Shown here: positions 1-8,288 of the stretch, piece after piece
Numbering within the stretch: position 1 is the stretch's first letter
How the letters are laid out: each line of letters begins with the position of its first letter
Source: Myroides sp. 1354
GTDB lineage: Bacteria > Bacteroidota > Bacteroidia > Flavobacteriales > Flavobacteriaceae
Reading direction: 5' to 3'
DNA length: 64,000 nucleotides
Assembly: GCF_030324495.1 (NCBI RefSeq)
Contig: NZ_JACAGN010000007.1
Coordinates: 142,761 to 206,760, forward strand
The notes under the pieces: generated by a model
Database searches by the model: none
What the model was told of the DNA's origin: nothing
Seen by the model: the letters and a program-made list of their open reading frames with translations, nothing else
Program-made: the position numbers and the translations under genes

Positions 1-948
1 AAAGACAATCTTTCTTGTTTAATGGTTACTTACCCTTCTACTCATGGAGTGTACGAATCTGCAATCATGGAAATTACACAAATTATCCACGATAACGGAG
101 GACAAGTATATATGGATGGTGCGAATATGAACGCTCAAGTTGGATTTACTAACCCAGCTTCTATTGGTGCTGACGTTTGTCACTTAAACTTACACAAAAC
201 ATTTGCTATTCCTCACGGTGGTGGTGGACCTGGAGTTGGACCTATCTGTGTGGCTGAGCATTTAGTAGAATTTTTACCTTCTAACCCATTAGTGGCTGTA
301 GGTGGTAAAAATGCAATTACTTCTATTTCTTCTGCTCCTTACGGTTCTGCATTAGTGTGTTTAATCTCTTACGGTTATATCTCTATGTTGGGAACAGAAG
401 GATTGAAAAAAGTAACGCAAACAGCAATCTTGAATGCGAACTATATGAAGTCTAGATTAGAAGAGCACTATGCTATTTTATATACAGGTGAAAAAGGACG
501 TGCAGCACACGAAATGATTGTTGACGTTCGCGAATTCAAAGAAAAAGGAATTGAAGTAACTGATATCGCTAAGCGTTTAATCGATTACGGTTTCCACGCA
601 CCAACGGTTTCTTTCCCTGTAGCAGGTACTTTAATGATCGAACCAACAGAAAGTGAAAGCTTAGCTGAAATCGATCGTTTCTGTGATGCAATGATTTCTA
701 TTCGTCAAGAAATTGAAAACGCTACAATTGAAAACCCAGTAAATGAATTAAAGAATGCACCGCATACTTTAGCTTTATTAACTGCAGATAATTGGGATCT
801 TCCTTACTCAAGACAAAAAGCAGCGTATCCATTAGAATACGTAGCTGAAAACAAATTCTGGCCTACTGTACGTCGTATTGATGACGCTTATGGAGATAGA
901 AACTTAGTTTGTTCTTGTGCTCCAATTGAAGCTTATCTTGAAAATTAA
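1..948 (+). CDS. gcvP: Glycine dehydrogenase (P protein), C-terminal part
   Basis: This is the 3' end of the decarboxylating subunit of the glycine cleavage system, which is cytosolic and PLP-dependent. The frame is open at base 1 (reads [16 protein letters not shown]), so the gene starts outside the window and about 315 residues are visible. The PLP-lysine region [18 protein letters not shown] is intact around residues 63-80 of the visible part, followed by the conserved C-terminal domain ending PIEAYLEN. No other gcv gene is adjacent; it ends at a strong terminator and faces the leftward peptide cluster. The family assignment is secure. Confidence 0.97.
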   Translation, partial: KDNLSCLMVTYPSTHGVYESAIMEITQIIHDNGGQVYMDGANMNAQVGFTNPASIGADVCHLNLHKTFAIPHGGGGPGVGPICVAEHLVEFLPSNPLVAVGGKNAITSISSAPYGSALVCLISYGYISMLGTEGLKKVTQTAILNANYMKSRLEEHYAILYTGEKGRAAHEMIVDVREFKEKGIEVTDIAKRLIDYGFHAPTVSFPVAGTLMIEPTESESLAEIDRFCDAMISIRQEIENATIENPVNELKNAPHTLALLTADNWDLPYSRQKAAYPLEYVAENKFWPTVRRIDDAYGDRNLVCSCAPIEAYLEN

Positions 949-965
949 TTCACTGTAATATAATT

Positions 966-1000
966 GAAAAACGCCATCGAAATCGATGGCGTTTTTTTTT
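966..1000 (+). terminator. Rho-independent terminator after gcvP
   Basis: A 10-bp stem (ACGCCATCGA paired with TCGATGGCGT) is followed by nine T residues. The A-rich left flank could also let it end transcription of the converging TonB receptor gene. Confidence 0.9.
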
Positions 1001-1031
1001 CACTTTAGTAAGTGATACAATACAAGTAGAT

Positions 1032-2963
1032 TTAAAATTTAAATTGTAAACCAAAATATAGAATTCTCCCCTGAAAATTTTGAAAGTAAACACGGGAGTA
1101 ATCTGTCGAATAATATGCTTTTTTCTCATTGTTTCGATTCAATACATTCGTAATCGAAGCATATACAATCAAGAATGTATCGCGAATTGAAACCATTTTA
1201 TTGATCGTAAAATCCACTCTAAAATAGGTATTAAAATACTGTCGATTATCCATTTTAAAAGAAGGAATAAAAAGTTCATTTTCAGCATCAAAAAAAGTAG
1301 AATGGATGAAAGGATAAGATTCTCCTGAATGCATAGTCCCCACCAAAGATGCTGTAAATAGACGAGGGTTATTATAGGTTAATTGTGATTTTAAGAAATA
1401 CATCCAACGCGTATTTGGGGTATTATTAATATCAACCGATTGGTACAATAGTGTATTGGATACTCCAAAAGATAAATACCGACCAAATAGATGTTTATAA
1501 GCGCCTTCCGCTCCCCATATTTGTCGATGTGAAAACTCTTCTAACCTCGACAAGAATACATTTCCTTTATCTTTTTTAAAATATACCGCACCACTTACTT
1601 CGTCTTTTTCTGTTTCCCAATAGTAATCCAAAGCCACTTGCTTGCTGTTATACATTCCAAGGGAGTAATTGTAAGAATTGGGCGTAATATAACTATTGTA
1701 ATTACCTAGACTAAAAATAAATCGATGCTGTGTATTAAGTTTATAAAAGGTTGAAAATTGCCCGCTTAAAAATGAAAACTGATTCGCTTGCTCCAACATA
1801 CTTTTGCGAAGACCTAAGGATAATCCAAAATGATTACCAACCTTATAATCTGTATATAAATACGCCTCCACTGCTGTAAATTTCATTCGTTTTTCTTGAT
1901 AAATAACAGGATCTTGTGGACGCATAGCATAAAAAAACTCCCCGTGAAAATCCTCATTTTTATATTGGGTAGTCGTATAATCTACTCCATATTGTACATG
2001 CCATGCATAGCCAATTCGATAGCGATGAGACACTGTCAGAAAATATTGTACGTAAGTGGCAGTTGCATCAAGATTAGCAAATGTATAAGCTCCCCTACTT
2101 TGATCCATTAACGTAGATAATTTAAACAAAGATCTATCACTGTTGTATTCTAACGACTGAATGGTAAAAAATCGCTTTTGTTTGGCAAGGGCATCTCCTA
2201 TATACTGTAAATGATAATTTTTAGCATCGTAACGCTCATTTAAATAATACGTATAACTTGACAAATTCAAACGATTCGACAACCTAACCCGAAAATGCAG
2301 TCCCGCATCCTTGGATTGAAAAGCGTTCAAATCTGTCAAACTTTGTGCGTTCACTTGCTGGAGTACATTCGAAAATTGAAAATTAGAATAGAGTTGAACA
2401 AAAGCACTTTCTCCTATTTTTTTATTTATTTGAGCACCTAGATTAGACAATCCCAAAATCACTTGATAAGAATCTTGGTTCAACTGCTTTATCGTTTCTA
2501 TTTCCACCATTCCCCCTGTTGAATTGCCGTAATTCAAGGGAGGATTGCTTGCGTATACATATTGTTTCTCCAACATTTCTGTATTGAAAATAGAAAAATT
2601 CCCCCATCCATTCTCTTGTGTATTTCGAACTGGGTTTACAACAGGAGCACCGTTAACATATACCCTAGATTGATCTGCTAATGCCCCCCTTAGTACAGGA
2701 TTTGCTGTTTCTGAACTAGAGGTTGACATAGGCAATAGACTGATCGCCTTAAGTGGATCTCCACTAGAAGCAGGATTAAAATAAATATCTAAACGATTCA
2801 GGCTAACACTCGAGAACTTTTCTGCGATTGGATTTTTATTGACAATAATAATTTCGTGCAACGGCTGAGACGTTGAATCTTGTTTTACTTCCTGTGCATA
2901 CCCTAGTATACCAATAAGACTAAAACCTACAGATGAAACAAAATGACTAAGAAGAGCATGCAT
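1032..2963 (-). CDS. TonB-dependent outer-membrane receptor of the TOMM cluster
   Basis: The predicted outer-membrane barrel has about 643 residues. I chose the ATG at 2,963 because the next residues (MHALLSHFVSSVGFSLIGILGYAQ) form a plausible signal peptide; an upstream in-frame ATG lies deep inside the preceding gene. A plug domain follows (VNKNPIAEKF...NPVLRGALADQSRVYVNGAPVVNP...GNSTGGMVEIET). The rest is alternating aromatic beta strands ending in FGLQFKF with a terminal Phe, as expected for BAM substrates. It is short for the family and lacks a carboxypeptidase-like N-terminal extension. It overlaps the M50 gene by 17 nt, so it is probably translationally coupled and is the last gene of the operon. 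Uptake, export or self-protection for the modified peptide are all possible; the substrate cannot be read from sequence. Confidence 0.85.
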   Translation of the reverse strand: MHALLSHFVSSVGFSLIGILGYAQEVKQDSTSQPLHEIIIVNKNPIAEKFSSVSLNRLDIYFNPASSGDPLKAISLLPMSTSSSETANPVLRGALADQSRVYVNGAPVVNPVRNTQENGWGNFSIFNTEMLEKQYVYASNPPLNYGNSTGGMVEIETIKQLNQDSYQVILGLSNLGAQINKKIGESAFVQLYSNFQFSNVLQQVNAQSLTDLNAFQSKDAGLHFRVRLSNRLNLSSYTYYLNERYDAKNYHLQYIGDALAKQKRFFTIQSLEYNSDRSLFKLSTLMDQSRGAYTFANLDATATYVQYFLTVSHRYRIGYAWHVQYGVDYTTTQYKNEDFHGEFFYAMRPQDPVIYQEKRMKFTAVEAYLYTDYKVGNHFGLSLGLRKSMLEQANQFSFLSGQFSTFYKLNTQHRFIFSLGNYNSYITPNSYNYSLGMYNSKQVALDYYWETEKDEVSGAVYFKKDKGNVFLSRLEEFSHRQIWGAEGAYKHLFGRYLSFGVSNTLLYQSVDINNTPNTRWMYFLKSQLTYNNPRLFTASLVGTMHSGESYPFIHSTFFDAENELFIPSFKMDNRQYFNTYFRVDFTINKMVSIRDTFLIVYASITNVLNRNNEKKAYYSTDYSRVYFQNFQGRILYFGLQFKF

Positions 2964-4008
2964 ATAAAACAAGCAAAAACAAAGGAATAGTGAAACACCC
3001 CCAAGCAAATACAACGGCTAGACAACTGAAAATAAAATAGACCAAATACAAGAACCTCTGTACCGTAAACGGCTTTTTACGCAAGTGTAAAGCAACAAGA
3101 TAAGACTCCCGCCAAAGATTTTCTTTTCCAAGCCAATCATTGAGTATAAAATATCCATCTGTTTGAGGTAAGAACACATTTATATTAAAAACAAATCGTA
3201 TTCCAATAGAGAGTAGCATGGAGTATCCTATAAAAACAAGAGTAGGATGGGTATCCTTCCAAACTATCGTTCCCAAAAGTATCCACACGACTGTAGTCAT
3301 ATCCCATAGAATTCCGCCAGCATAAATCCATAAACGATGTTTCTTAGTAGAAACTTGCTGAATATACAATTTGTTATAAAACACAGGAATCACAAACAAC
3401 AACAAACCTATACCAAAAATGGAGCATTTCCCCTTGTATAATTTATAAAAAAAATAGTGTCCCCATTCGTGTATAATAATACTTGCAAAAGCCCCTAAGT
3501 AAATAAAGACAATCAATTGTTTAAAAGAATAAGGAACAAGATACAAGGTCGATTTATAGTTTTCAATAAATGCTAGGGGGTACCCAAATAAATAACAAAG
3601 GGCACCCAATGTCAGACCTATCCATAACCAAAATAACAACATCCGTAACTTTTTGTTTTCTACTAATCGCTCAAATAATGATCCGGTAAAGTCCAAGAAT
3701 AATAATTCGAATATTGCTTTTCGTCTCTTCAAACGCAATTGAAAAAACGATTTCTTCTCCGCTACTTTCTCTACTAAAATTCCTTTCTGTTTCGCTAGAT
3801 CTAAGAGTGTTTCCAATTGTTGCGCTCCAATCTCTACTTTAGCGCTAAAAAACGCAATCACAGCCTGTTTATCCAACACCTGACAATAATACGCAATGAT
3901 TTCATATTCAATTTTAGAAAGTTTCACTAAATGATTTTCATCTCGAATTTTCAATAGCAACTGATCCTGCTGTTCTTCTATACAAATACTTTCATTTAAC
4001 TTCATCAT
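2947..4008 (-). CDS. M50-type (site-2-protease-like) membrane metalloprotease with PqqD/RRE-like N-terminus
   Basis: The protein has about 353 residues. Two adjacent ATGs at 4,008 and 4,005 follow the SagB-like stop by 2 nt; longer reading frames run into the sagB-like gene. The first ~85 residues are soluble and look like a PqqD/RRE winged helix (alternating strands, then LSKIEYEIIAYYCQ and a second helix), an inference from pattern only. Several transmembrane segments follow, with HEWGH at about residues 180-184 giving the HExxH zinc motif, and a later N-x-x-x-P-x-x-DG-like motif (NVFLPQTDGYF), both typical of M50 proteases. Within the cluster it is the only candidate for removing the precursor leader, taking the place held by CaaX-type SagE in streptolysin clusters. 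Substrate and function are inferred. Confidence 0.75.
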   Translation of the reverse strand: MMKLNESICIEEQQDQLLLKIRDENHLVKLSKIEYEIIAYYCQVLDKQAVIAFFSAKVEIGAQQLETLLDLAKQKGILVEKVAEKKSFFQLRLKRRKAIFELLFLDFTGSLFERLVENKKLRMLLFWLWIGLTLGALCYLFGYPLAFIENYKSTLYLVPYSFKQLIVFIYLGAFASIIIHEWGHYFFYKLYKGKCSIFGIGLLLFVIPVFYNKLYIQQVSTKKHRLWIYAGGILWDMTTVVWILLGTIVWKDTHPTLVFIGYSMLLSIGIRFVFNINVFLPQTDGYFILNDWLGKENLWRESYLVALHLRKKPFTVQRFLYLVYFIFSCLAVVFAWGCFTIPLFLLVLYACSS

Positions 4009-4010
4009 TC

Positions 4011-4868
4011 TTATTTTAATTGATCTCCAATAGCCATACAAAATAAGGGTTGATGTAAGCTGTTTTTCAGGGCAAGAAACTGATGCATTTCCTTGCTCAA
4101 AAAACCACCAAATGCACAACCTCTCAGTTCCAATGCTGCTAAAGCTAGGTAAGCAGCATGTATAAATTCTCCAACCTCAACCAAAGACAAAGCGACTCCA
4201 AAATCTTGATACTTAAAGGATTGTTTATTAAAAACAGAAGAAAAGATGACAAACGCAGAAGCTTGATCAAAATCAATGGAAGAAGAATCTGCCTTCATTA
4301 TAATCTCGTAAAAAAAATCCCATTCTGCCGCAGTAGGTAAAGCTCGAATTAATTCCAAGCTAAACGTAAATACATTATAGTGATAAACCCCTAATGGCAA
4401 TTCAGTGATTCGATGATTGACAAAATAAATTTCTGTGGGATACAAAGAACCTCCTGAGGCAATATTTCTCTTCATCTGAGTTAATGATACTCCTTTGAAA
4501 TCGAATTCTTCTTGACCTGTTACCGTATAAAACAAATTAAAAAAGGCACTAACTTGATTCAGGTTAATCGGATCGTTTCCAAATCGCCTTACGCTTTTTC
4601 GCTCTTGGTTTAATTCGGCTAAGCACCGTGCCTTTTGAGAGGAAAAAGGTATGGACTGCAACACATAAGTTTCACAAAAGCCCATTTCATATTTAGCGTC
4701 CATTATTTTTTTCATCATCTCAGGACTGTTGTTGATGTAAGCCATTCGTTTAAATTTATCCCTCGACTCTTTATCGTATTTTTTAAATTTTATACTGTTC
4801 AAAAAATCTAGAGTATGCTCACTCAATTGATGTGCTGACAATACATTCAGTTGTTCTTCTCTAGTCAT
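4011..4868 (-). CDS. SagB-type nitroreductase-fold dehydrogenase (azoline oxidase)
   Basis: Members of this family are FMN-dependent and oxidise thiazolines/oxazolines to thiazoles/oxazoles on a modified peptide. The 285-residue protein has the FMN-binding N-terminal pattern ERKSVRRF (residues 89-96), then ASGGSLYPTE (137-146) and GVYHYN (160-165), all characteristic of SagB-type proteins. The start ATG overlaps the stop of the upstream gene in an ATGA arrangement, and the M50 gene follows after 2 nt, so it sits mid-operon. Family membership is clear; the exact substrate is inferred from the neighbouring polycysteine precursor. Confidence 0.88.
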   Translation of the reverse strand: MTREEQLNVLSAHQLSEHTLDFLNSIKFKKYDKESRDKFKRMAYINNSPEMMKKIMDAKYEMGFCETYVLQSIPFSSQKARCLAELNQERKSVRRFGNDPINLNQVSAFFNLFYTVTGQEEFDFKGVSLTQMKRNIASGGSLYPTEIYFVNHRITELPLGVYHYNVFTFSLELIRALPTAAEWDFFYEIIMKADSSSIDFDQASAFVIFSSVFNKQSFKYQDFGVALSLVEVGEFIHAAYLALAALELRGCAFGGFLSKEMHQFLALKNSLHQPLFCMAIGDQLK

Positions 4869-5656
4869 GGGGTTGATTGTCTTGCATTATACTTCTCATG
4901 TAATTCTTCTAAAGCTTTTGTCTTTCCTTCTTGTTCGTAATACTGCTCCAATAAATGATACAGTTGGTTCCTTCCCCAAGTAGGACTATACTCTGTATTT
5001 TCAATAACATCTGGGCATGCTAAGCCCTTCAACGCATAAGTTTCTACCTTTTTCATCCCACCAAACATCTTAGGCGTGTGAAAATTGTGAGAAGCCAATA
5101 CGAGATAAGCTCGAAGGTTATTCTTATTCAGCTCCAAAGCATGATTAGCTGCTGTTTCAACTGCCGTTGAGACTCTTGCTAATTGAGTAATAGTTGCAAA
5201 TTGAATTGAAAAAGAAGTAACCTGAGCCAGAAGCGCATAATACTCTGAATTTTCATATTCTCTTTCTTGAAGCGTTTGGAGTGACTGCGCAATCGTTTTC
5301 GCAGCTAAATCATCTTCTGAGCGAAGGTTCTGATAAAAAACTGCGGTATAATAAAGTAAGTACGCTTTCCAATACATCGCGTAAAAGCGGGTGTGAATTT
5401 GATTTATACGCTTTAATTCACTTTCAACAAGATGAAGATCTTTCTCTTTAAATAGTTTCTTTACAAGACTATCCATTCGAATTTGATACGTTTGTTTTGT
5501 AAAAATATCCGTTGGAAAATAAACCAAATCAATCGGTTCCTCTTGAACTGAACTAGGTAGCACATCACTGCTTTTAGGCTTATAACTACAAAAGAAACAG
5601 ATACTCATGATACTGAGTAATAGACTAGTTTTCATATATTTTTTTAATTGTTTCAT
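4865..5656 (-). CDS. TPR-like envelope protein of the TOMM cluster
   Basis: I do not recognise a named family. The chosen start (MKQLKKYMKTSLLL) lies 11 nt after the YcaO stop; a longer frame would overlap ycaO, and MKTSLL at 5,635 is an alternative. The N-terminus is a signal sequence ending ...SICFFCSYKPKSSD; the Cys could be a lipoprotein site, although the lipobox is not canonical. The mature ~235 residues are helical and look like degenerate TPR repeats (for example AANHALELNKNNLRAYLVLASH). It overlaps the sagB-like gene (ATGA), so it belongs to the operon. Possible roles are scaffold, periplasmic chaperone or immunity protein. Confidence 0.6.
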   Translation of the reverse strand: MKQLKKYMKTSLLLSIMSICFFCSYKPKSSDVLPSSVQEEPIDLVYFPTDIFTKQTYQIRMDSLVKKLFKEKDLHLVESELKRINQIHTRFYAMYWKAYLLYYTAVFYQNLRSEDDLAAKTIAQSLQTLQEREYENSEYYALLAQVTSFSIQFATITQLARVSTAVETAANHALELNKNNLRAYLVLASHNFHTPKMFGGMKKVETYALKGLACPDVIENTEYSPTWGRNQLYHLLEQYYEQEGKTKALEELHEKYNARQSTP

Positions 5657-5667
5657 GGTATGTCTAG

Positions 5668-6957
5668 TTAAGGGAATGGATGAGGAAAATGGGTAAACCA
5701 ATTTTCATTTGAATCAAACAATCCCAGATAAGGATAATTAAAATCACCAGTTAACAAACTGAGTTGTGGAGTTATTACTTTAATCACTTCAAAACCCAAT
5801 TGTTGAACATCTCTCGTACTCAAATTTGCATAATACACTTCTTGTATTCCCTTATCCATCAGCTCACTGGCAGTTAAGTTCACGATGTGATGGGAATGTA
5901 CCTCTTGCCAATCCAGCGTGTAATTACCCTCTCGTCTCACATCTTGTAAAAGAGGAACATGTTCAATCAGCTCTGGAAAGAGATTGTATAAAGCGTAGTG
6001 TTTCTTAAAAGAATCGATTTGAGAAAAATCAAGAGCTCTCATTTTTTCAGGAGATAATACCGTTCTAAATTGCTCACAGGTAAATGCGGTATACTCTATT
6101 CCTTGATAGGCTTCAATAACTGCCTTTACAATTGCTTCTTTTTTATTCAACCTGGCCGCAGCTCCTACACTTTGATAAACCTTATTCCCTTTTTTAAACA
6201 AGATAAAAACAGCAAAAGTTGGACAAAAAGCGTGCTCACTCAGATCATAGGTTATAATTTTCACCTTACTATTGTCAAATAATTGTTGAATTTGCTGATC
6301 TGTTTTAAACTGTTTCAGAATAAAAGCTTGGTCATATTTTTTAAACTGTTGATGGTGTTGACTATACCAAAATTTTACAAAACCATCTCTTTCTATGCAT
6401 TCCAATAATCCTCCCTGAATAGCCAGTTCTAAATTCGTATGTGCTGCTGTTCCTGTAGATGTATTTTTATGGTATAAGCCATCCCCTTTAATATTCTCTA
6501 CATTGACCATAAAAAAAGGCAACAAAATTTCCTCTTGCGTACTATAATTATATCCTTTTATCCAATGGGTCTGACTGTGTTCGTCTAGGCGATGAAGTTC
6601 AAAGTTGGGGTGATTGTATTGTTCAGTTGTAAAGTAACGTATGCAATGCGGAGGATAACAGGTGTGCACGCTCTTAAGTTCATCATATGCCCCATAAATC
6701 AATTTTTTATTCAATTGAAAACTAGAAGCATACCGTTCTAAATACTCTCCTAAAGCAGCCACATCTGCTTGTTGCTCATTTAGCGCAATTCCACCGCCAT
6801 AAATAGTGGTTCGATTGTTTTTCATCACGTATAAATGATCTGAAAAACACACAGTTTCGCACATATTAGCGGGCAAATATAAATTTCGTGCTACCCTTAA
6901 CTTGGGATTATTTAAAAACCCAATTTTTCCGTATAATCTGTGCATCATAAGGGACAA
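5668..6957 (-). CDS. YcaO-domain cyclodehydratase (SagD-like)
   Basis: YcaO proteins use ATP to activate backbone amides and form azoline rings from Cys, Ser or Thr. The 429-residue protein carries EYLERY at residues 71-76, STGTAAHTNLELAIQGG at 167-183 and ECIERDGF at 186-193, matching the ATP/Mg-binding helices of the family. It ends exactly with PHPFP, the PxPxP C-terminus common in azoline-forming YcaO proteins. The start region overlaps the C-protein gene by up to 13 nt; ATG codons at 6,957, 6,948 and 6,945 are all possible. It should work with the ThiF-like protein just upstream, which delivers the precursor. Assignment is strong, and substrate specificity is inferred. Confidence 0.92.
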   Translation of the reverse strand: MSLMMHRLYGKIGFLNNPKLRVARNLYLPANMCETVCFSDHLYVMKNNRTTIYGGGIALNEQQADVAALGEYLERYASSFQLNKKLIYGAYDELKSVHTCYPPHCIRYFTTEQYNHPNFELHRLDEHSQTHWIKGYNYSTQEEILLPFFMVNVENIKGDGLYHKNTSTGTAAHTNLELAIQGGLLECIERDGFVKFWYSQHHQQFKKYDQAFILKQFKTDQQIQQLFDNSKVKIITYDLSEHAFCPTFAVFILFKKGNKVYQSVGAAARLNKKEAIVKAVIEAYQGIEYTAFTCEQFRTVLSPEKMRALDFSQIDSFKKHYALYNLFPELIEHVPLLQDVRREGNYTLDWQEVHSHHIVNLTASELMDKGIQEVYYANLSTRDVQQLGFEVIKVITPQLSLLTGDFNYPYLGLFDSNENWFTHFPHPFP

Positions 6958-7820
6958 TAAACAGATAAGTCATTACAAAACTCGCACGAAGGATCACCTA
7001 ACACCATTAGATACTGATTGTGATAACGATGAAAATCGACAAACACTGCTTTGTTATACCGTGTTTTATCTCCTTCAATCATAATTTTATGCAATTCATT
7101 GTAAATAAAAGCCGTATTGATTGAAAATGATCCAATTTCCCATACTGAAAATGGGTGATCTTTAATCCTCTCTTTCTCTAAAAGTTGCTCCATGAGAATA
7201 GCTGGTGTCGTTGCATTAAACATCTTCCTCATTTCAATACAATTCAAACAAACGGTTCCTTTCTGATGATTCATTAAAGGACCTAATAGGATCCCATTCT
7301 CAAATAATTCAACAAATAAAAAATCTGTGGAGGTAGTTTGTTGTACTAAGCTAATCTGTTGAATTGTTTTTGCATTATAGAAGTAAGGCCCTACAAGAAG
7401 CGTTAAAGTTGCCGATGAAGCAGCCGGTTGGAGAACAATATTCTCTTCTGATATGTTGTAAACATTAGAAACTTTGATTTGATCAGGTAATCCCTTTATG
7501 AAAGTCTGCAACAAATTGGAATGAACACCAAATTCTCCAATAATATCTAATTTCATCTCCATTTTTTTTTCAATATCCGGGTAGATAAATTGGTGCATAG
7601 TCAACCACGATAGTAAGTCATTAACTCTATCTTTCTGTGAGACATAGGGATAAGAAAATGTAAAATCTGGAGGAATAGGTACTTGTTCTTGTACTAAAGC
7701 AAGAACAGCAATCATATCGTTTGCATCTTTTCCTTTAATCTTCTTAATTGAATTTGAATCAGACAATACGATATATTCATTGTGATCCGTTTGAATAATT
7801 TTCCATTTTTTCTTCTTCAT
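6945..7820 (-). CDS. ThiF-like cyclodehydratase partner / TOMM leader-binding protein (SagC-like)
   Basis: The 291-residue E1-like C protein of a TOMM synthetase binds the precursor leader and presents the core to YcaO. The first ~85 residues form a small alpha/beta region consistent with a RiPP recognition element. The C-terminal part holds two CxxC pairs, GTVCLNC (C191/C194) and SCEFC (C279/C282), forming the structural zinc site typical of this family. Overall identity to named proteins looks low, so the call rests on the zinc cysteines, the size, and the position between precursor and YcaO. It is the first enzyme gene after the hairpin that follows the precursor. Confidence 0.82.
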   Translation of the reverse strand: MKKKKWKIIQTDHNEYIVLSDSNSIKKIKGKDANDMIAVLALVQEQVPIPPDFTFSYPYVSQKDRVNDLLSWLTMHQFIYPDIEKKMEMKLDIIGEFGVHSNLLQTFIKGLPDQIKVSNVYNISEENIVLQPAASSATLTLLVGPYFYNAKTIQQISLVQQTTSTDFLFVELFENGILLGPLMNHQKGTVCLNCIEMRKMFNATTPAILMEQLLEKERIKDHPFSVWEIGSFSINTAFIYNELHKIMIEGDKTRYNKAVFVDFHRYHNQYLMVLGDPSCEFCNDLSVYCPL

Positions 7821-7837
7821 AAATGTGTAAATTAAAA

Positions 7838-7871
7838 ACTAGTAACACCAACTTTCATTGGTATTACTAGT
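7838..7871 (-). terminator. Hairpin terminator/attenuator between precursor and biosynthetic genes
   Basis: Two 14-nt arms with one mismatch enclose a 6-nt loop, and on the minus strand the stem is followed by five T residues. It lies 8 nt after the precursor stop and 17 nt before the C-protein start. Partial read-through would give abundant precursor mRNA and less enzyme mRNA, as known for other bacteriocin operons. Confidence 0.8.
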
Positions 7872-7879
7872 CTGAGTTA

Positions 7880-7999
7880 CTAACAGCAACAGCAACAACT
7901 GCAACAAGCATAGATATCCAAGTTTTGAGCCATAACTGGATCTAATGCGGATACTTCTCTTGTCTCAATAGTTTCAATTGTGAGTTCTAGTTGTTTCAT
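7880..7999 (-). CDS. TOMM precursor peptide with polycysteine core
   Basis: This 39-residue ORF is too short for usual gene callers. It reads MKQLELTIETIETREVSAL, then DPVMAQNLDIY, and ends ACCSCCCCC before TAG. The first ~30 residues form an acidic helical leader; the last nine are Ala, seven Cys and one Ser, an ideal substrate for Cys/Ser cyclodehydration. It stands immediately upstream of the ThiF-like and YcaO genes, on the same strand, separated by an attenuator-like hairpin. The core resembles the Cys-rich start of streptolysin-type cores but stops after eight modifiable residues, with no tail. No clear TAnnTTTG/TTG promoter could be assigned; TAAACTTG at 8,034-8,027 is the nearest match. 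The precursor role is inferred but strongly supported by context. Confidence 0.88.
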   Translation of the reverse strand: MKQLELTIETIETREVSALDPVMAQNLDIYACCSCCCCC

Positions 8000-8067
8000 G
8001 ATTAATAAAATTTAAGTGAATCAATACAAGTTTAGTTTTAAGACATTACTTGTTACGCTCGGTCAAT

Positions 8068-8079
8068 TCTTGATCAAGA
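8068..8079. promoter_or_regulatory. Palindrome upstream of the TOMM precursor, possible operator
   Basis: TCTTGATCAAGA is a perfect 12-bp dyad 69 bp upstream of the precursor start. Position and symmetry fit a dimeric regulator site, but no regulator gene is in the cluster, so the role is a guess. Confidence 0.3.
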
Positions 8080-8111
8080 TAATGGGTATAGTGAAGCTTT
8101 CTACACAGCTG

Positions 8112-8288
8112 TCAGGCAATACTCACGGATAATCCAATCCAATCAAGTATAGAACGAGAAGCACGAACAGCCTGAGTGCTTACCTGTGCGTTAATTAAAT
8201 AGTAAATTGTTGTTCTAGCGATTGCTCTATTGGGAGGAAAATAACGGTAGCAATCAAAAAAATTGAAAATCTCAGTAATTGAGCAAAC
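8112..8288 (-). pseudogene. Possible eroded gene remnant
   Basis: An open frame of about 58 codons without a start codon reads ...NFFDCYRYFPPNRAIARTTIYYLI... and ends SVSIA before TGA. The PPN-R-A-I-AR-Y pattern weakly recalls endonuclease I family C-termini. It looks protein-like in composition but has no start and no conserved full domain; it may be the tail of a gene broken when the neighbouring element inserted. Confidence 0.25.

Noticed and set aside
1896..2111. Plus-strand open frame inside the TonB receptor gene
   Set aside because: Antisense shadow of a well-supported gene with no independent signals; the same applies to similar antisense frames in secA, rho and the M3 peptidase gene.
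8027..8034. TAAACTTG as a -7 box for the TOMM precursor
   Set aside because: One mismatch to TAnnTTTG and no TTG at 17-23 nt; too weak for a feature.
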